Assembly: GCF_000620625.1 (NCBI RefSeq)
Contig: NZ_JIAW01000010.1
Coordinates: 124,001 to 188,000, forward strand
From: Mycobacterium sp. URHB0044
GTDB taxonomy: Bacteria; Actinomycetota; Actinomycetes; Mycobacteriales; Mycobacteriaceae
Direction of reading: 5' to 3'
Length of the DNA: 64,000 nt
Of the stretch, positions 43,123 to 51,558 are shown one piece after another (positions within the stretch are counted from its first letter, which is position 1; each line of letters begins with the position of its first letter). Made by a program: the position numbers and the translations under genes. The notes under the pieces were generated by a model. That model did not search any database and was not told where the DNA came from. It was given only the letters and a program-made list of their open reading frames with translations.

Positions 43123-44225
43123 GAAGGTACTCCCAACGCTGACATGATGGTTCGAAACTTCGTGGTGGTCTCGGCGACTTCCTCATCGGCGTCGGATTCG
43201 GCGACGATGCCGCCACCCGAGCGAGCCTCGGCGCTGCGCCGGTCGGCGGACAGTTGGGCGCAACGGATGGACACCACCCAGCGTCCGTCGCCGGCAGCGT
43301 TGCACCAGCCGACCGCTCCGGCATAGAAGCCGCGGTCGCCCTCCAATTCGCTGATCAGCTGAGCCGCCGCCACGGTGGGCACGCCGCCCACCGCCGGTGT
43401 CGGATGCAAGGCGACGGCGAGATCCAATGCCGTCGTGGAAGATTCGCGCAATCGACCGGTGATGGGCGTGCTGAGGTGCCACACCGTCGACGTGCTGCTG
43501 AGCTCCGGCGGGTAGGCGATCGACAAGTCGACGCACAGCGGATCGAGCACCTTGCGCATCTCGTCGACGACGAGTTGGTGCTCGTGCAGGTTCTTGGCCG
43601 ACTCGGCCAGCGCGGCGCCGTTGGCCCGATCCGCGGCGGGATCTGACGAACGGGGTGCCGACCCCGCGAACGGCCGGCAGGTCACCACGTCGCCGGTGCG
43701 CGCCACCAGCAGTTCGGGGCTTGCGCCGACGAGCGCGGTGCCGGCGTGATCTCCGCCTGCGGGGGTGAGATCGGCGAAATACGCGTTGGCCGTGTCGTCT
43801 TCGGCGAGGCGGCTGAGGATGGTGAGCACGTCGAGCGGGCCGTCGGCGACCAGGCGCAGGGCCCGTGCGAGGACCACCTTGAGCAGGCCTGAGCGTGGAT
43901 CGTTCAACCGCGTGATCGCCTCGGCGACGCGGGCGTGATGCACGTCGGGGTAGGGCAGCATCTCGGCGACCCGCACCGCAGGCAGGTCCCGTCGCGGCCA
44001 GTCGGGCAGCGCGTCGAGGAAGCGCGCTTCCCGCGGCCGCATCAGCGCGGTCGGACGCGTCGTATCGAAGGGCAAGGCGCCCAACACGATCGGTGCGTCA
44101 CCCGCGGCCAGAGCGGCCCTGGCGTCGTCGAGGGACGGATATGCGGTGTGCACACCATCGGCGACCACCACGCCGGCGCGGCCGGCCATCACGAAGGACG
44201 GTTCGCCGGTCACCTCGGTAGACAC
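43119..44225 (-). CDS. entC: Isochorismate synthase EntC
   Basis: A 368-residue chorismate-utilising enzyme (Rv3215) that makes isochorismate, leading to menaquinone or salicylate/mycobactin. The conserved blocks are LVGASPELLVAR, CRPFAGSAPR, EHQLVVDEM, HPTPAVGG and GWCNAAGDGRWVVSIRCA. GTG 44225 overlaps the previous gene by 16 bp. No other mycobactin gene is nearby. Confidence 0.9.
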   Translation of the reverse strand: MSTEVTGEPSFVMAGRAGVVVADGVHTAYPSLDDARAALAAGDAPIVLGALPFDTTRPTALMRPREARFLDALPDWPRRDLPAVRVAEMLPYPDVHHARVAEAITRLNDPRSGLLKVVLARALRLVADGPLDVLTILSRLAEDDTANAYFADLTPAGGDHAGTALVGASPELLVARTGDVVTCRPFAGSAPRSSDPAADRANGAALAESAKNLHEHQLVVDEMRKVLDPLCVDLSIAYPPELSSTSTVWHLSTPITGRLRESSTTALDLAVALHPTPAVGGVPTVAAAQLISELEGDRGFYAGAVGWCNAAGDGRWVVSIRCAQLSADRRSAEARSGGGIVAESDADEEVAETTTKFRTIMSALGVPS

Positions 44226-44821
44226 GGGTTGACGTGACCGGCCAGGCCGAGCGCGGTGATCTGACGCACGCCATGCTCGAATCCGCACACGCCGATCGAC
44301 GCCGCCGCCATGGAGAACCGAATGCCCTCGTAGAGCGGCTGTTCGATCCACCGGGTCAGCACCGAACGCGAGAAGTGGCCGTGCCCGACGAAGATCACGT
44401 CACGCGACTCCATGCGCTCCAGCGCCATCGCGATGGCCTGATCGGCACGTTCGCAGACCTGCGCGACAGTCTCACCGCCGGGACAGCCGTGCGTCCAGAC
44501 CAGCCAGTCCGGTACCGCCTTGCGGATGTCCTCGGTGGTGGTGCCCTCGTAGTCGCCGTAGTCCCACTCCGCCAGCAGCGGGGACACCTCGTCGACCTTC
44601 AGGCCGGCCAATTCGGCCGTTACCAGCGCGCGGTGGCGCGGGCTGCTGATCACCACCGGATCCTCCAGCTGCAGCTCGCCGAGTGCTTCGGCGGCCAGCC
44701 TGGCCTGCTCGCGACCCTCGTCGGTGAGGTCGAGATCGGTGCGGCTGGTGTGCTTGCCGGATTTCGACCACTCCGTCTCGCCGTGCCGAAGCAGCAGGAG
44801 ACGATGCCGTTGGATGCTCAC
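44210..44821 (-). CDS. gpm2: Histidine phosphatase (Rv3214/Gpm2)
   Basis: A 203-residue member of the phosphoglycerate mutase branch, the same length as Rv3214. RHGETEWS holds the catalytic His, LTDEGREQA and SSPRHRAL the phosphate pocket, and VGHGHF the second His. Rv3214 was reported to be a broad acid phosphatase rather than a mutase. GTG 44821 is the start. The operon continues gpm2-entC-acetyltransferase. Confidence 0.9.
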   Translation of the reverse strand: MSIQRHRLLLLRHGETEWSKSGKHTSRTDLDLTDEGREQARLAAEALGELQLEDPVVISSPRHRALVTAELAGLKVDEVSPLLAEWDYGDYEGTTTEDIRKAVPDWLVWTHGCPGGETVAQVCERADQAIAMALERMESRDVIFVGHGHFSRSVLTRWIEQPLYEGIRFSMAAASIGVCGFEHGVRQITALGLAGHVNPCLPR

Positions 44822-44885
44822 TCCGCGAATTCTGCCGCACGGCGGGCCCGACCCCCCGGGCGCGTGCTTGGATGAACGTGTCGGA

Positions 44886-44937
44886 GGGCGAGCGAAGCGA
44901 CGGGGTGAGATTTTTGCGGGCGAGCGAAGCGACGGGG
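44886..44937. repeat. Two copies of the GCGAGCGAAGCGACGGGG element before parA
   Basis: GGGCGAGCGAAGCGACGGGG occurs at 44886-44905 and 44918-44937, 32 bp apart, between the divergent gpm2 and parA-like genes. The second copy ends 5 bp before the ATG, and its GACGGGGAGA end acts as the ribosome binding site. Confidence 0.95.
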
Positions 44938-44942
44938 AGAAT

Positions 44943-45737
44943 ATGACGCGGGTACTGGCGGTCGCCAATCAAAAGGGTGGGGTCGCCAAGACGACGACGG
45001 TGGCGTCGTTGGGCGCGGCGATGGCCGAGCAGGGCAAGCGGATCCTGCTCGTCGACCTGGATCCGCAAGGGTGTTTGACGTTCTCGCTCGGTCAGGACCC
45101 GGACAAGCTGGCGGTGTCCATCCACGAGGTGCTGCTCGGCGACGTCGAACCGGACGCCGCGCTGGTGCCGACCGTGGAGGGCATGACACTGTTGCCGGCC
45201 AACATCGACCTCGCGGGCGCCGAGGCGATGCTGCTGATGCGAGCGGGGCGTGAATACGCGCTGAAGCGGGCGCTGGCCAAGATCTCCGGCGACTTCGACG
45301 TCGTGATCATCGATTGCCCACCCTCGCTGGGCGTGCTGACGCTCAACGGGTTGACGGCCGCCGGTGACGTGATCGTGCCGTTGCAGTGCGAGACGCTGGC
45401 CCACCGCGGCGTCGGCCAGTTCCTCCGCACGGTTACCGACGTCCAGCAGATCACCAACGCCGACCTGCAGTTGCTCGGCGCGTTGCCGACGCTGTACGAC
45501 TCGCGCACCACGCACAGTCGCGACGTCCTGCTCGACGTCGCGGACCGTTACGGCCTAGTGGTGCTGGGGCCGCCGATTCCGCGCACCGTGCGGTTCGCTG
45601 AGGCAAGCGCGTCGGGCTCGTCGGTACTTGCTGGACGAAAGAACAAGGGTGCCAACGCTTATCGGGAGTTGGCCGCGGCACTGCTCAAGCATTGGAAGTC
45701 GGGCAAGCCCCTGGAGAACTTCAGCCCGGAGGTCTAG
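44943..45737 (+). CDS. ParA/Soj-type ATPase (Rv3213c)
   Basis: A 264-residue deviant Walker ATPase: KGGVAKTTT (Walker A), LLVDLDPQGC and VVIIDCPPSLG (Walker B region). ParA proteins place DNA or protein cargoes in the cell; here no ParB gene is adjacent, so it is an orphan with a cargo other than the chromosome, or one that is unknown. ATG 44943 follows a dispersed repeat copy. Its end overlaps the convergent gene by 4 bp. Confidence 0.88.
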   Translation: MTRVLAVANQKGGVAKTTTVASLGAAMAEQGKRILLVDLDPQGCLTFSLGQDPDKLAVSIHEVLLGDVEPDAALVPTVEGMTLLPANIDLAGAEAMLLMRAGREYALKRALAKISGDFDVVIIDCPPSLGVLTLNGLTAAGDVIVPLQCETLAHRGVGQFLRTVTDVQQITNADLQLLGALPTLYDSRTTHSRDVLLDVADRYGLVVLGPPIPRTVRFAEASASGSSVLAGRKNKGANAYRELAAALLKHWKSGKPLENFSPEV

Positions 45738-46951
45738 CCGGCGCCCAACGCCACCAGGGTGTCGCCGCGCTGTTCGAGCAGCGTGGATCCGGCGACCGCG
45801 GGGACCACCCGGGCAGACGCGGCAGGCCGGCTCACCGAGATGTGACTCTCGCCCGCCCCGGTGTCGGGATTGAACACGTCGTAGCCGGTCGTGACGGGAA
45901 CCAGCAGCTTGCCAGCCAACATCGTCGCGGGACCCACCGGCGCCTGACCGCCTACGGGGCTGACGGTGTACTCGTAGCGCAATCCGTTGGCGGCGAAGAC
46001 CATCACGCTGTCACCCGTCCACCAGGTGATCAGGTCACCCGCCCGTGTCATGGTCGCATCGAACGACGCAGGCTTGGACATCAACGTGCTGGACACGGTG
46101 GTGCCGGTCTCGTCGATGACGTTCACCGTGGGCTTCGGCGTCGGAAGGTACACCGCGGTAGTGGTATCGGAGACGGCGATCACCTGCGCATCGGAATCCG
46201 CGGGCACCCCCGGCAGCGCGACGTGCTTCGTCAGCGGCTGGTCTTCTTCCTTGTCCGGGCGCAGCAGGGTGAGCCGCTCGTCGGGCTGCTGGGGACAGGA
46301 CTCGATCACCGACACCGCCGACGGGCTCGCCGCGGCGGACACCAGTCGGCACAGCGGTTGCGCGGGGACGTCGGGCTTGATGCGGGCGTCCAGCGCGCCG
46401 TAGCTGTTCATCCTGACCATGTCGGAACGCCACTGCTCCAGCCGGCTGTCACCGGCCGATAGCACGGTGGTGCCGTCGGTCGAGAGCCGCACCTCGGGGT
46501 CGGCGTACGCCGTCCGGGTCGGTCCGCGCTTGCCAGTCTTGCCGTCGATGGTGCTGACCTGGCCGCAGCCGCGAGCGTCGGGATAGACCGCGACGGCGTA
46601 CTGATACACCGACGTGACCCCGCACAGGTCCTGGTCCCGCGCGAAGCTCCAGAGGACCGCTCCGGTCGCGGGGTCGCGACCGTCGACCTGGCGTCCGGCT
46701 CCGGTCACCACGCTGCCGGCCGCCAACACCGGCTGTGTGGTCGCGGGGCTGGCGGCGGTCCAGAGTTGCCGCAGCGTGGTGGGGACGTCACGGGCGGACT
46801 TGAACGCGGGGACCGGCGTTGCGGCGGGACGGCTGATCGTCGCTCGCGCATCGCTGGTCCACCAGATCAACCCGGCGGTGACGACCACGACCGCGGCGAT
46901 CGCCAGCGCCACCAGGACGTCAGCCCTGGTGCGGCGTTCCGGAGAGACCAT
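45734..46951 (-). CDS. Membrane-anchored beta-propeller protein (Rv3212)
   Basis: A 405-residue protein with one N-terminal membrane anchor (about 12-32) and an extracytoplasmic part with PQQ-like beta-propeller repeats (VDGRDPATGAVLWSF, VSTIDGKTGKR, YDVFNPDTGAG). It is conserved in mycobacteria as Rv3212; function unknown. It is transcribed right after rhlE (gap 18 bp). Confidence 0.8.
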   Translation of the reverse strand: MVSPERRTRADVLVALAIAAVVVVTAGLIWWTSDARATISRPAATPVPAFKSARDVPTTLRQLWTAASPATTQPVLAAGSVVTGAGRQVDGRDPATGAVLWSFARDQDLCGVTSVYQYAVAVYPDARGCGQVSTIDGKTGKRGPTRTAYADPEVRLSTDGTTVLSAGDSRLEQWRSDMVRMNSYGALDARIKPDVPAQPLCRLVSAAASPSAVSVIESCPQQPDERLTLLRPDKEEDQPLTKHVALPGVPADSDAQVIAVSDTTTAVYLPTPKPTVNVIDETGTTVSSTLMSKPASFDATMTRAGDLITWWTGDSVMVFAANGLRYEYTVSPVGGQAPVGPATMLAGKLLVPVTTGYDVFNPDTGAGESHISVSRPAASARVVPAVAGSTLLEQRGDTLVALGAG

Positions 46952-46969
46952 CGAGTGGAGTTGCCCCGC

Positions 46970-48508
46970 CTAGCCGGCGGTGGGTGCGGTGCTGTTCGGG
47001 CGGCGACGCCGGCGCCTGCGGCGTGCCGGGCTGCCGTCGCCGGCGGGAGCGGCGTCACCGTCGGCGCCCGGGGCCTGCTGCTCGGTGTTCTCCACGTGCC
47101 CGCTGGCGGAACTACCGCCGCGGGTGCGCTGCCGGGTGCGGTCGCGGGTGCGGGCAGGCCGGTCGCCGTCACGGGATTCACGCTTCGGCCGGTCACCGTC
47201 GCGGGACTCCCGCTTCGGGCGCTGGCTCGATACCTTCGCGTCGCCGACCGTGCCGGTGACGTCGGTGGGGATGTCGAGATCCTCGTAGAGGTTCGGCGAG
47301 TTCGAGTAGGTCTCCGCGGGGTCGGGGGTGTCCAAGCCCAGCGCCTTGTCGATCATCGTCCAGCGGGGCAGCTCGTCCCAGTCGACCAGCGTGACGGCGA
47401 TGCCGGTCTTGCCTGCGCGGCCGGTGCGGCCGATGCGGTGCACGTAGGCCTGCTCGTCCTCGGGGATCTGGTAGTTGATGACGTGGGTGATGTCGTCGAT
47501 GTCGATGCCGCGCGCCGCGACGTCGGTGGCGACGAGCACGTCGACATCGCCGGTGCGGAAGCCCTTGAGTGCCTTCTCGCGGGCGCCCTGACCGAGGTCA
47601 CCGTGCACGGCGCCGACCTTGAAGCCGCGCTCGGCCAGCTCGTCGGCGACCTTCTGCGCTGTGCGCTTGGTCCTGGTGAAGATCATCGTCGCACCGCGGC
47701 CACGGGCCTGCAGGACGCGGCTGACCATCTCCACCTTGTCCAGCGCGTGCGCGCGGAACACGTGCTGCTTGGTGTTCTCGTGGGTGGCCCTGGAGTGGGG
47801 AGCCTCGGCGCGGATGTGCGTCGGCTGGTTCATGAACGTGCGGGCCAGCGTGATGATCGGGTCGGGCATGGTCGCCGAGAACAGCATCGCCTGCCGGTCC
47901 GTCGGGATCTGCTTGAGGATCCGCTCGATGTCGGGCAGGAAGCCCAGGTCGAGCATTTCGTCGGCCTCGTCGAGCACCAGCACCGACAGTCCGCCGAGCT
48001 GCAGGTGTCCCTGCTGCGCGAGGTCGAGGAGGCGGCCGGGGGTGCCGACGACCACGTCGACGCCCTTCTGCAGCGCCTCGATCTGCGGCTCGTAGGGGCG
48101 TCCGCCGTAGATCGACGTCACCGACAGCTTGCGGTCGCCGACCTTGAGGTACTTGGCGGCGTTGGCCAGGTCGTCGAAGACCTGCAGGCACAGCTCGCGG
48201 GTGGGAACCACGATCAGCGCGCGCGGCGCGCCGGTGAGCGGACGTTCGGCGTCGGTGACGATGCGGTGCAGCAGTGGCACGCCGAACGCAAACGTCTTGC
48301 CCATGCCCGTGCGGGCCTGGCCGATGAGGTCGTTGCCGGACAGGGCGAGCGGAAGCGTCAGCTCCTGGATGGCGAAGGTGTGCTCGATGCCGCTCTCCGC
48401 GAGCGCGCGCACGATCTCCTCGCGCACGCCGAGTTCGGCGAAGGTGGCCGTCTTGGGCTCGACCGTCTCAGTGGTTTCGGTATTGGTTGTCTCAGTAGAT
48501 GAAGTCAT
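46970..48508 (-). CDS. rhlE: DEAD-box RNA helicase RhlE
   Basis: A 512-residue helicase (Rv3211). Motifs: Q motif near residue 48, GQARTGMGKT (I), PTRELCLQ (Ia), TPGRLLD (Ib), LDEADEML (II), FSATM (III), VATDVAARGIDI (V), YVHRIGRTGRAG (VI). A basic, low-complexity tail follows (about 400-512) with the repeat PKRESRDGDR and a terminal Arg cluster for RNA contact. It may act in mRNA decay and ribosome assembly. ATG 48508 is chosen because the N-terminus TSSTETTNTETTE leads into the Q motif; the 222-bp gap upstream is a leader. Confidence 0.92.
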   Translation of the reverse strand: MTSSTETTNTETTETVEPKTATFAELGVREEIVRALAESGIEHTFAIQELTLPLALSGNDLIGQARTGMGKTFAFGVPLLHRIVTDAERPLTGAPRALIVVPTRELCLQVFDDLANAAKYLKVGDRKLSVTSIYGGRPYEPQIEALQKGVDVVVGTPGRLLDLAQQGHLQLGGLSVLVLDEADEMLDLGFLPDIERILKQIPTDRQAMLFSATMPDPIITLARTFMNQPTHIRAEAPHSRATHENTKQHVFRAHALDKVEMVSRVLQARGRGATMIFTRTKRTAQKVADELAERGFKVGAVHGDLGQGAREKALKGFRTGDVDVLVATDVAARGIDIDDITHVINYQIPEDEQAYVHRIGRTGRAGKTGIAVTLVDWDELPRWTMIDKALGLDTPDPAETYSNSPNLYEDLDIPTDVTGTVGDAKVSSQRPKRESRDGDRPKRESRDGDRPARTRDRTRQRTRGGSSASGHVENTEQQAPGADGDAAPAGDGSPARRRRRRRRPNSTAPTAG

Positions 48509-48681
48509 GCGTTGCCGACGTAACCTTTCATAGTCATTCCTCGCGGCGTTCAAGCGCGCACGAGTCTGACGAGAAAGCACCGGGCCCTGGCCTTCGAGGA
48601 GGCGAGCCAACTCCGTGCACGCACATTTCTTTGGGGGCGGCCAGCTCGGAAGAGAGCCGCATCCAGCTACATCATAGCTCT

Positions 48682-48699
48682 CCCGCTTTGCGAAGCGGG
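48682..48699. other. Short hairpin between divergent rhlE and ferritin-like genes
   Basis: CCCGCTT-TGCG-AAGCGGG forms a 7-bp stem with a four-base loop, 32 bp before the plus-strand start. It may be part of a leader or a regulatory site. No T-run follows, so a terminator is unlikely. The remaining gap (48509-48730) shows no gene. Confidence 0.4.
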
Positions 48700-48730
48700 T
48701 AGCGCGCTGCTCGCCGTCTAGAGTTGAGCC

Positions 48731-49423
48731 ATGACTTCGACCCCGCCCGACCAGACGGTGAACCCCGTGACACCGGGCGTGTCGGTCGACCATCCCGGCG
48801 TCAACCAATTGTTCGCGCTGCTGGCATATGGCGAGGTCGCGGCCTTCTACCGGCTCACCGACGAGGCGCGGATGGCGCCCAATCTGGCTGGTCGGATCAA
48901 CATGGCGAGCATGGCGGCCGCGGAGATGTCGCACTACGAGATGCTGCGCGACGCGCTGGAGCGCCGCGGGGTCGACGTGGTGCCCGCCATGACGAAGTAC
49001 GCGTCCGCGCTGGAGAACTACCACCGCCTCACCACGCCGAGCACCTGGCTGGAGGCACTGGTCAAGACGTACATCGGTGATGCACTGGCTGCTGACTTCT
49101 ATCTCGAGATCGCCGATGCGCTTCCCGACGAGGCGGCCAACGTGGTCCGTGCCGTGCTGTCGGAGACCAGTCACTCCCAGTTCGTCGTCGGCGAGGTCAA
49201 GGCCGCGGTCACCGCGAGCGACAAGCAGCGCCACCGCCTTGCCCTCTGGTCGCGGCGACTGCTCGGCGAGGCCATCACTCAGGCCCAGTTCGTGCTGGCC
49301 GACCACGACGAACTCGTGGACCTCGTGGTGTCGTCCGGTGAGGGACTGGTCAGGCTCACCGAGTTCTTCGACAGGTTGCAGCGCACGCACAGTTCCCGCA
49401 TGCGGGAGCTCGGCCTCGCCTGA
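48731..49423 (+). CDS. Ferritin-like di-iron fold protein (Rv3210c)
   Basis: A 230-residue helical protein of the ferritin-like/MiaE-like type. Candidate metal ligands are Glu in YGEVAAFYRL, E..H in AEMSHYE and E..H in SETSHSQF, spaced as in di-iron helix bundles. In mycobacteria its role is not known; tRNA hydroxylation by MiaE is only a distant analogy. ATG 48731 is the start. Confidence 0.8.
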   Translation: MTSTPPDQTVNPVTPGVSVDHPGVNQLFALLAYGEVAAFYRLTDEARMAPNLAGRINMASMAAAEMSHYEMLRDALERRGVDVVPAMTKYASALENYHRLTTPSTWLEALVKTYIGDALAADFYLEIADALPDEAANVVRAVLSETSHSQFVVGEVKAAVTASDKQRHRLALWSRRLLGEAITQAQFVLADHDELVDLVVSSGEGLVRLTEFFDRLQRTHSSRMRELGLA

Positions 49424-49429
49424 GCCCCG

Positions 49430-50212
49430 CTACTTGGTGCAGCTGGCGATCATCGAGTTGGTGGCCTGCGCCGCGACGACGGCGCCGCCGGCATCGGTGA
49501 TCGAGCAGTTCAGCTGGCCCCCGACGCTGGTCGCGGTCACCGAACCCAACGTGACTCCCGGATTGAGCACCACAGTCTTCGACCACGGCAGTGCCACGTT
49601 GAAGTCGGTCTGCAATGCGCCCTGGGCGTCGGTGTAGATCACCGTGACCAGATCGAGCAGTTGGCGACTCCCCGTCACCTGATAGGTGATGGTGCTGGGG
49701 GCCGGCGCCGACACGGTCGGTGCGGGCTCGGCAGCTGCCGTAGGCGCCGGCGTGACGCTGGTGACCGTCTCGGGCGTCAGCGGTGCCGGTGGCGGGGGAA
49801 GCGGGGCCGACGTGGCCACCCGCGGCGCCGTGGACGTGGGCACCTGACTGGTGGTCGCCGCAGGCGGGGCGATGGTCTTCGACACCGAGCCGCTGTCACC
49901 GCCGCCGAGGATGACCACCGTGCAGATCACCGCGATGAGCAGGATCGCCCCGGCGACGCCGGCAACCCAGATCCACCGGCGGTCGATCGGATCGCGGTAT
50001 TCGGTGTAGCCGTCATCGTCGTAGTCGGCATCGTTGTAGTCGTCGTAATCCTCGACGTCGTTGAGCACCTCGGTCTCGTCGACGCTCGAGGCGTAGCGCT
50101 CGGGACCGCCGTAGTTTCCGTAGCGCAGCGGGTACGGCTCGGGGGTTTCGACGGTTCGTCGCGTTCGCGTGGTTGCCGAATACGGAGAATGCGGGGGATA
50201 TGTCCTGCTCAT
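49430..50212 (-). CDS. MmpS-like membrane protein (Rv3209 type)
   Basis: A 260-residue protein. The cytoplasmic N-terminus (1-82) is rich in Asp and Tyr (DYDDYNDADYDDDGY), then a membrane helix (about 83-105), a Pro/Thr linker and a C-terminal MmpS-type beta domain (about 170-260: ITYQVTGSRQ, LPWSKTVVL, LNCSITDAGG). MmpS proteins help MmpL lipid exporters; no MmpL is nearby. The acidic tail suggests contact with a cytoplasmic partner. It ends 6 bp from the convergent ferritin-like gene. Confidence 0.75.
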   Translation of the reverse strand: MSRTYPPHSPYSATTRTRRTVETPEPYPLRYGNYGGPERYASSVDETEVLNDVEDYDDYNDADYDDDGYTEYRDPIDRRWIWVAGVAGAILLIAVICTVVILGGGDSGSVSKTIAPPAATTSQVPTSTAPRVATSAPLPPPPAPLTPETVTSVTPAPTAAAEPAPTVSAPAPSTITYQVTGSRQLLDLVTVIYTDAQGALQTDFNVALPWSKTVVLNPGVTLGSVTATSVGGQLNCSITDAGGAVVAAQATNSMIASCTK

Positions 50213-50441
50213 GACGCTTTCCGGGTTGGTGGGGTCCGGGTTCGGAGGATGACTTGGCTGATGCTATCGGGGCGAAAGTGACGGATGTTGTTGGCACGCG
50301 CGGCATTGGGTCACGGTCCGGACTCGGTTCGCCCACGGCGATCGTGATGTTCGCGGACCGCGAAGTGACCGTGGCGTCACGGGGTCTCGGCGTCCACTAG
50401 CCTTCTCCAGGTAGAACGCACACGAACGGAAAGGGTGCAGC

Positions 50442-50690
50442 GTGGAGGTAAAGATCGGTGTCACCGACAGCCCGCGCGAGCTGGTTTTCAGCAGCGCGCA
50501 GACACACGATGAGGTGCAGAAGTTGGTCACCGATGCGCTGGGAAAAGACTCGGGCGTACTGAGCCTGACCGACGAGAAGGGCCGGCTCTTCCTGGTGCAG
50601 GTCGCCAAGATCAGTTACGTCGAGATCGGCGCATCCGACTCGCGTCGCGTCGGTTTCGGCATCCTGGCCGAGACGGTCAAGAAGTCCTAA
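50442..50690 (+). CDS. DUF3107 protein (Rv3208A/TB9.4)
   Basis: An 82-residue protein of the actinobacterial DUF3107 family (TB9.4, a known T-cell antigen). The conserved start MEVKIGVTDSPREL and KISYVEIG are visible; function unknown. GTG 50442 follows GGAAAGG. It is convergent with fasR, with only 10 bp between the ends. The 229-bp gap upstream holds no gene that I can support. Confidence 0.88.
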   Translation: MEVKIGVTDSPRELVFSSAQTHDEVQKLVTDALGKDSGVLSLTDEKGRLFLVQVAKISYVEIGASDSRRVGFGILAETVKKS

Positions 50691-50700
50691 CGAACGATCA

Positions 50701-51384
50701 CTAGCCGCGGCTGAGCGGCACGTGTGCCAGGCCGCCCCAGGCGAACTGCACCGTGCCCTCGACCGCGGCCTCCTTGGAGATCGGTCGGTCGCTGTGCAGC
50801 CAGTACCGCGCACAGTCGACGCTCATCGCGACGAGGGCGACCGCGATCATCCGCGCGCGGTGCGCCTCGAGCCCCGAATCGCGACTGATCAAGTCGAAGA
50901 CGGCGTCCGTGCAGGATTCGGTGGCCACCTTCACCTGGGCGGAAACCTGCGGTTCGGTGACGTAGTCGTTCTCGAAGATCAACCGGTAGCCCTGGCCGTC
51001 GTGCTCGATGAAGTCGAAGAACGCGCCCACCGCGGCACGTAGCCGCTGCCGGTTGTCGGTGGTGGTCCGCAGCGCCTGCCGTACGCCGGACACCAGATTG
51101 TCGACGTGTCGTTGCAGCACCGCTAGATAGAGCTCCAGCTTGGACGAGAAGTGTTGATACAGAACCGGTTTGCTGACGCCCGCCCGGTCCGCGATCTCGT
51201 CCATCCCCGCAGCGTGATAGCCACGGTCGACGAACACCTCGCTTGCGGCGATGAGCAACTGGCCGCGGCGTTCGTCGCGGGGCAGCCGGTTGCCACGTCG
51301 GTTGCCGGGGGCGCGTCCAGTCGCGCCGTCACCGGTCGCCGACTGAGCGCGTCGCCTCCCGGAGGCGTTGGCAAGATCGCTCAT
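50701..51384 (-). CDS. fasR: TetR-family fatty acid synthesis regulator FasR
   Basis: A 227-residue TetR protein (Rv3208). The helix-turn-helix is AAGMDEIADRAGVSKPVLYQHFSSK (in two overlapping parts), preceded by a basic tail; the C-terminal ligand domain binds long-chain acyl-CoA. FasR activates fas-acpS in mycobacteria. The fas gene is not in the window. It is divergent from the DUF3152 gene. Confidence 0.9.
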   Translation of the reverse strand: MSDLANASGRRRAQSATGDGATGRAPGNRRGNRLPRDERRGQLLIAASEVFVDRGYHAAGMDEIADRAGVSKPVLYQHFSSKLELYLAVLQRHVDNLVSGVRQALRTTTDNRQRLRAAVGAFFDFIEHDGQGYRLIFENDYVTEPQVSAQVKVATESCTDAVFDLISRDSGLEAHRARMIAVALVAMSVDCARYWLHSDRPISKEAAVEGTVQFAWGGLAHVPLSRG

Positions 51385-51558
51385 CAGTCCTCAATCTGGG
51401 ATACGTGCTGCGTGCCGGGCAGGAGCCGATCTGACCCGGCTGATCATCGAATCGACACTACTACCCCTACTTGAGTGAGCGCGTGATCTGGCGCGCAGCG
51501 CCGCCCGGGTGGCGCGCCGGAACCGCAGGGGCGCACCGCTCTGTGCCATCCTGGTTCG

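Noticed and set aside
48682..48699. Rho-independent terminator
   Set aside because: The stem is short, has no T-tract, and lies between divergent genes where no terminator is expected.
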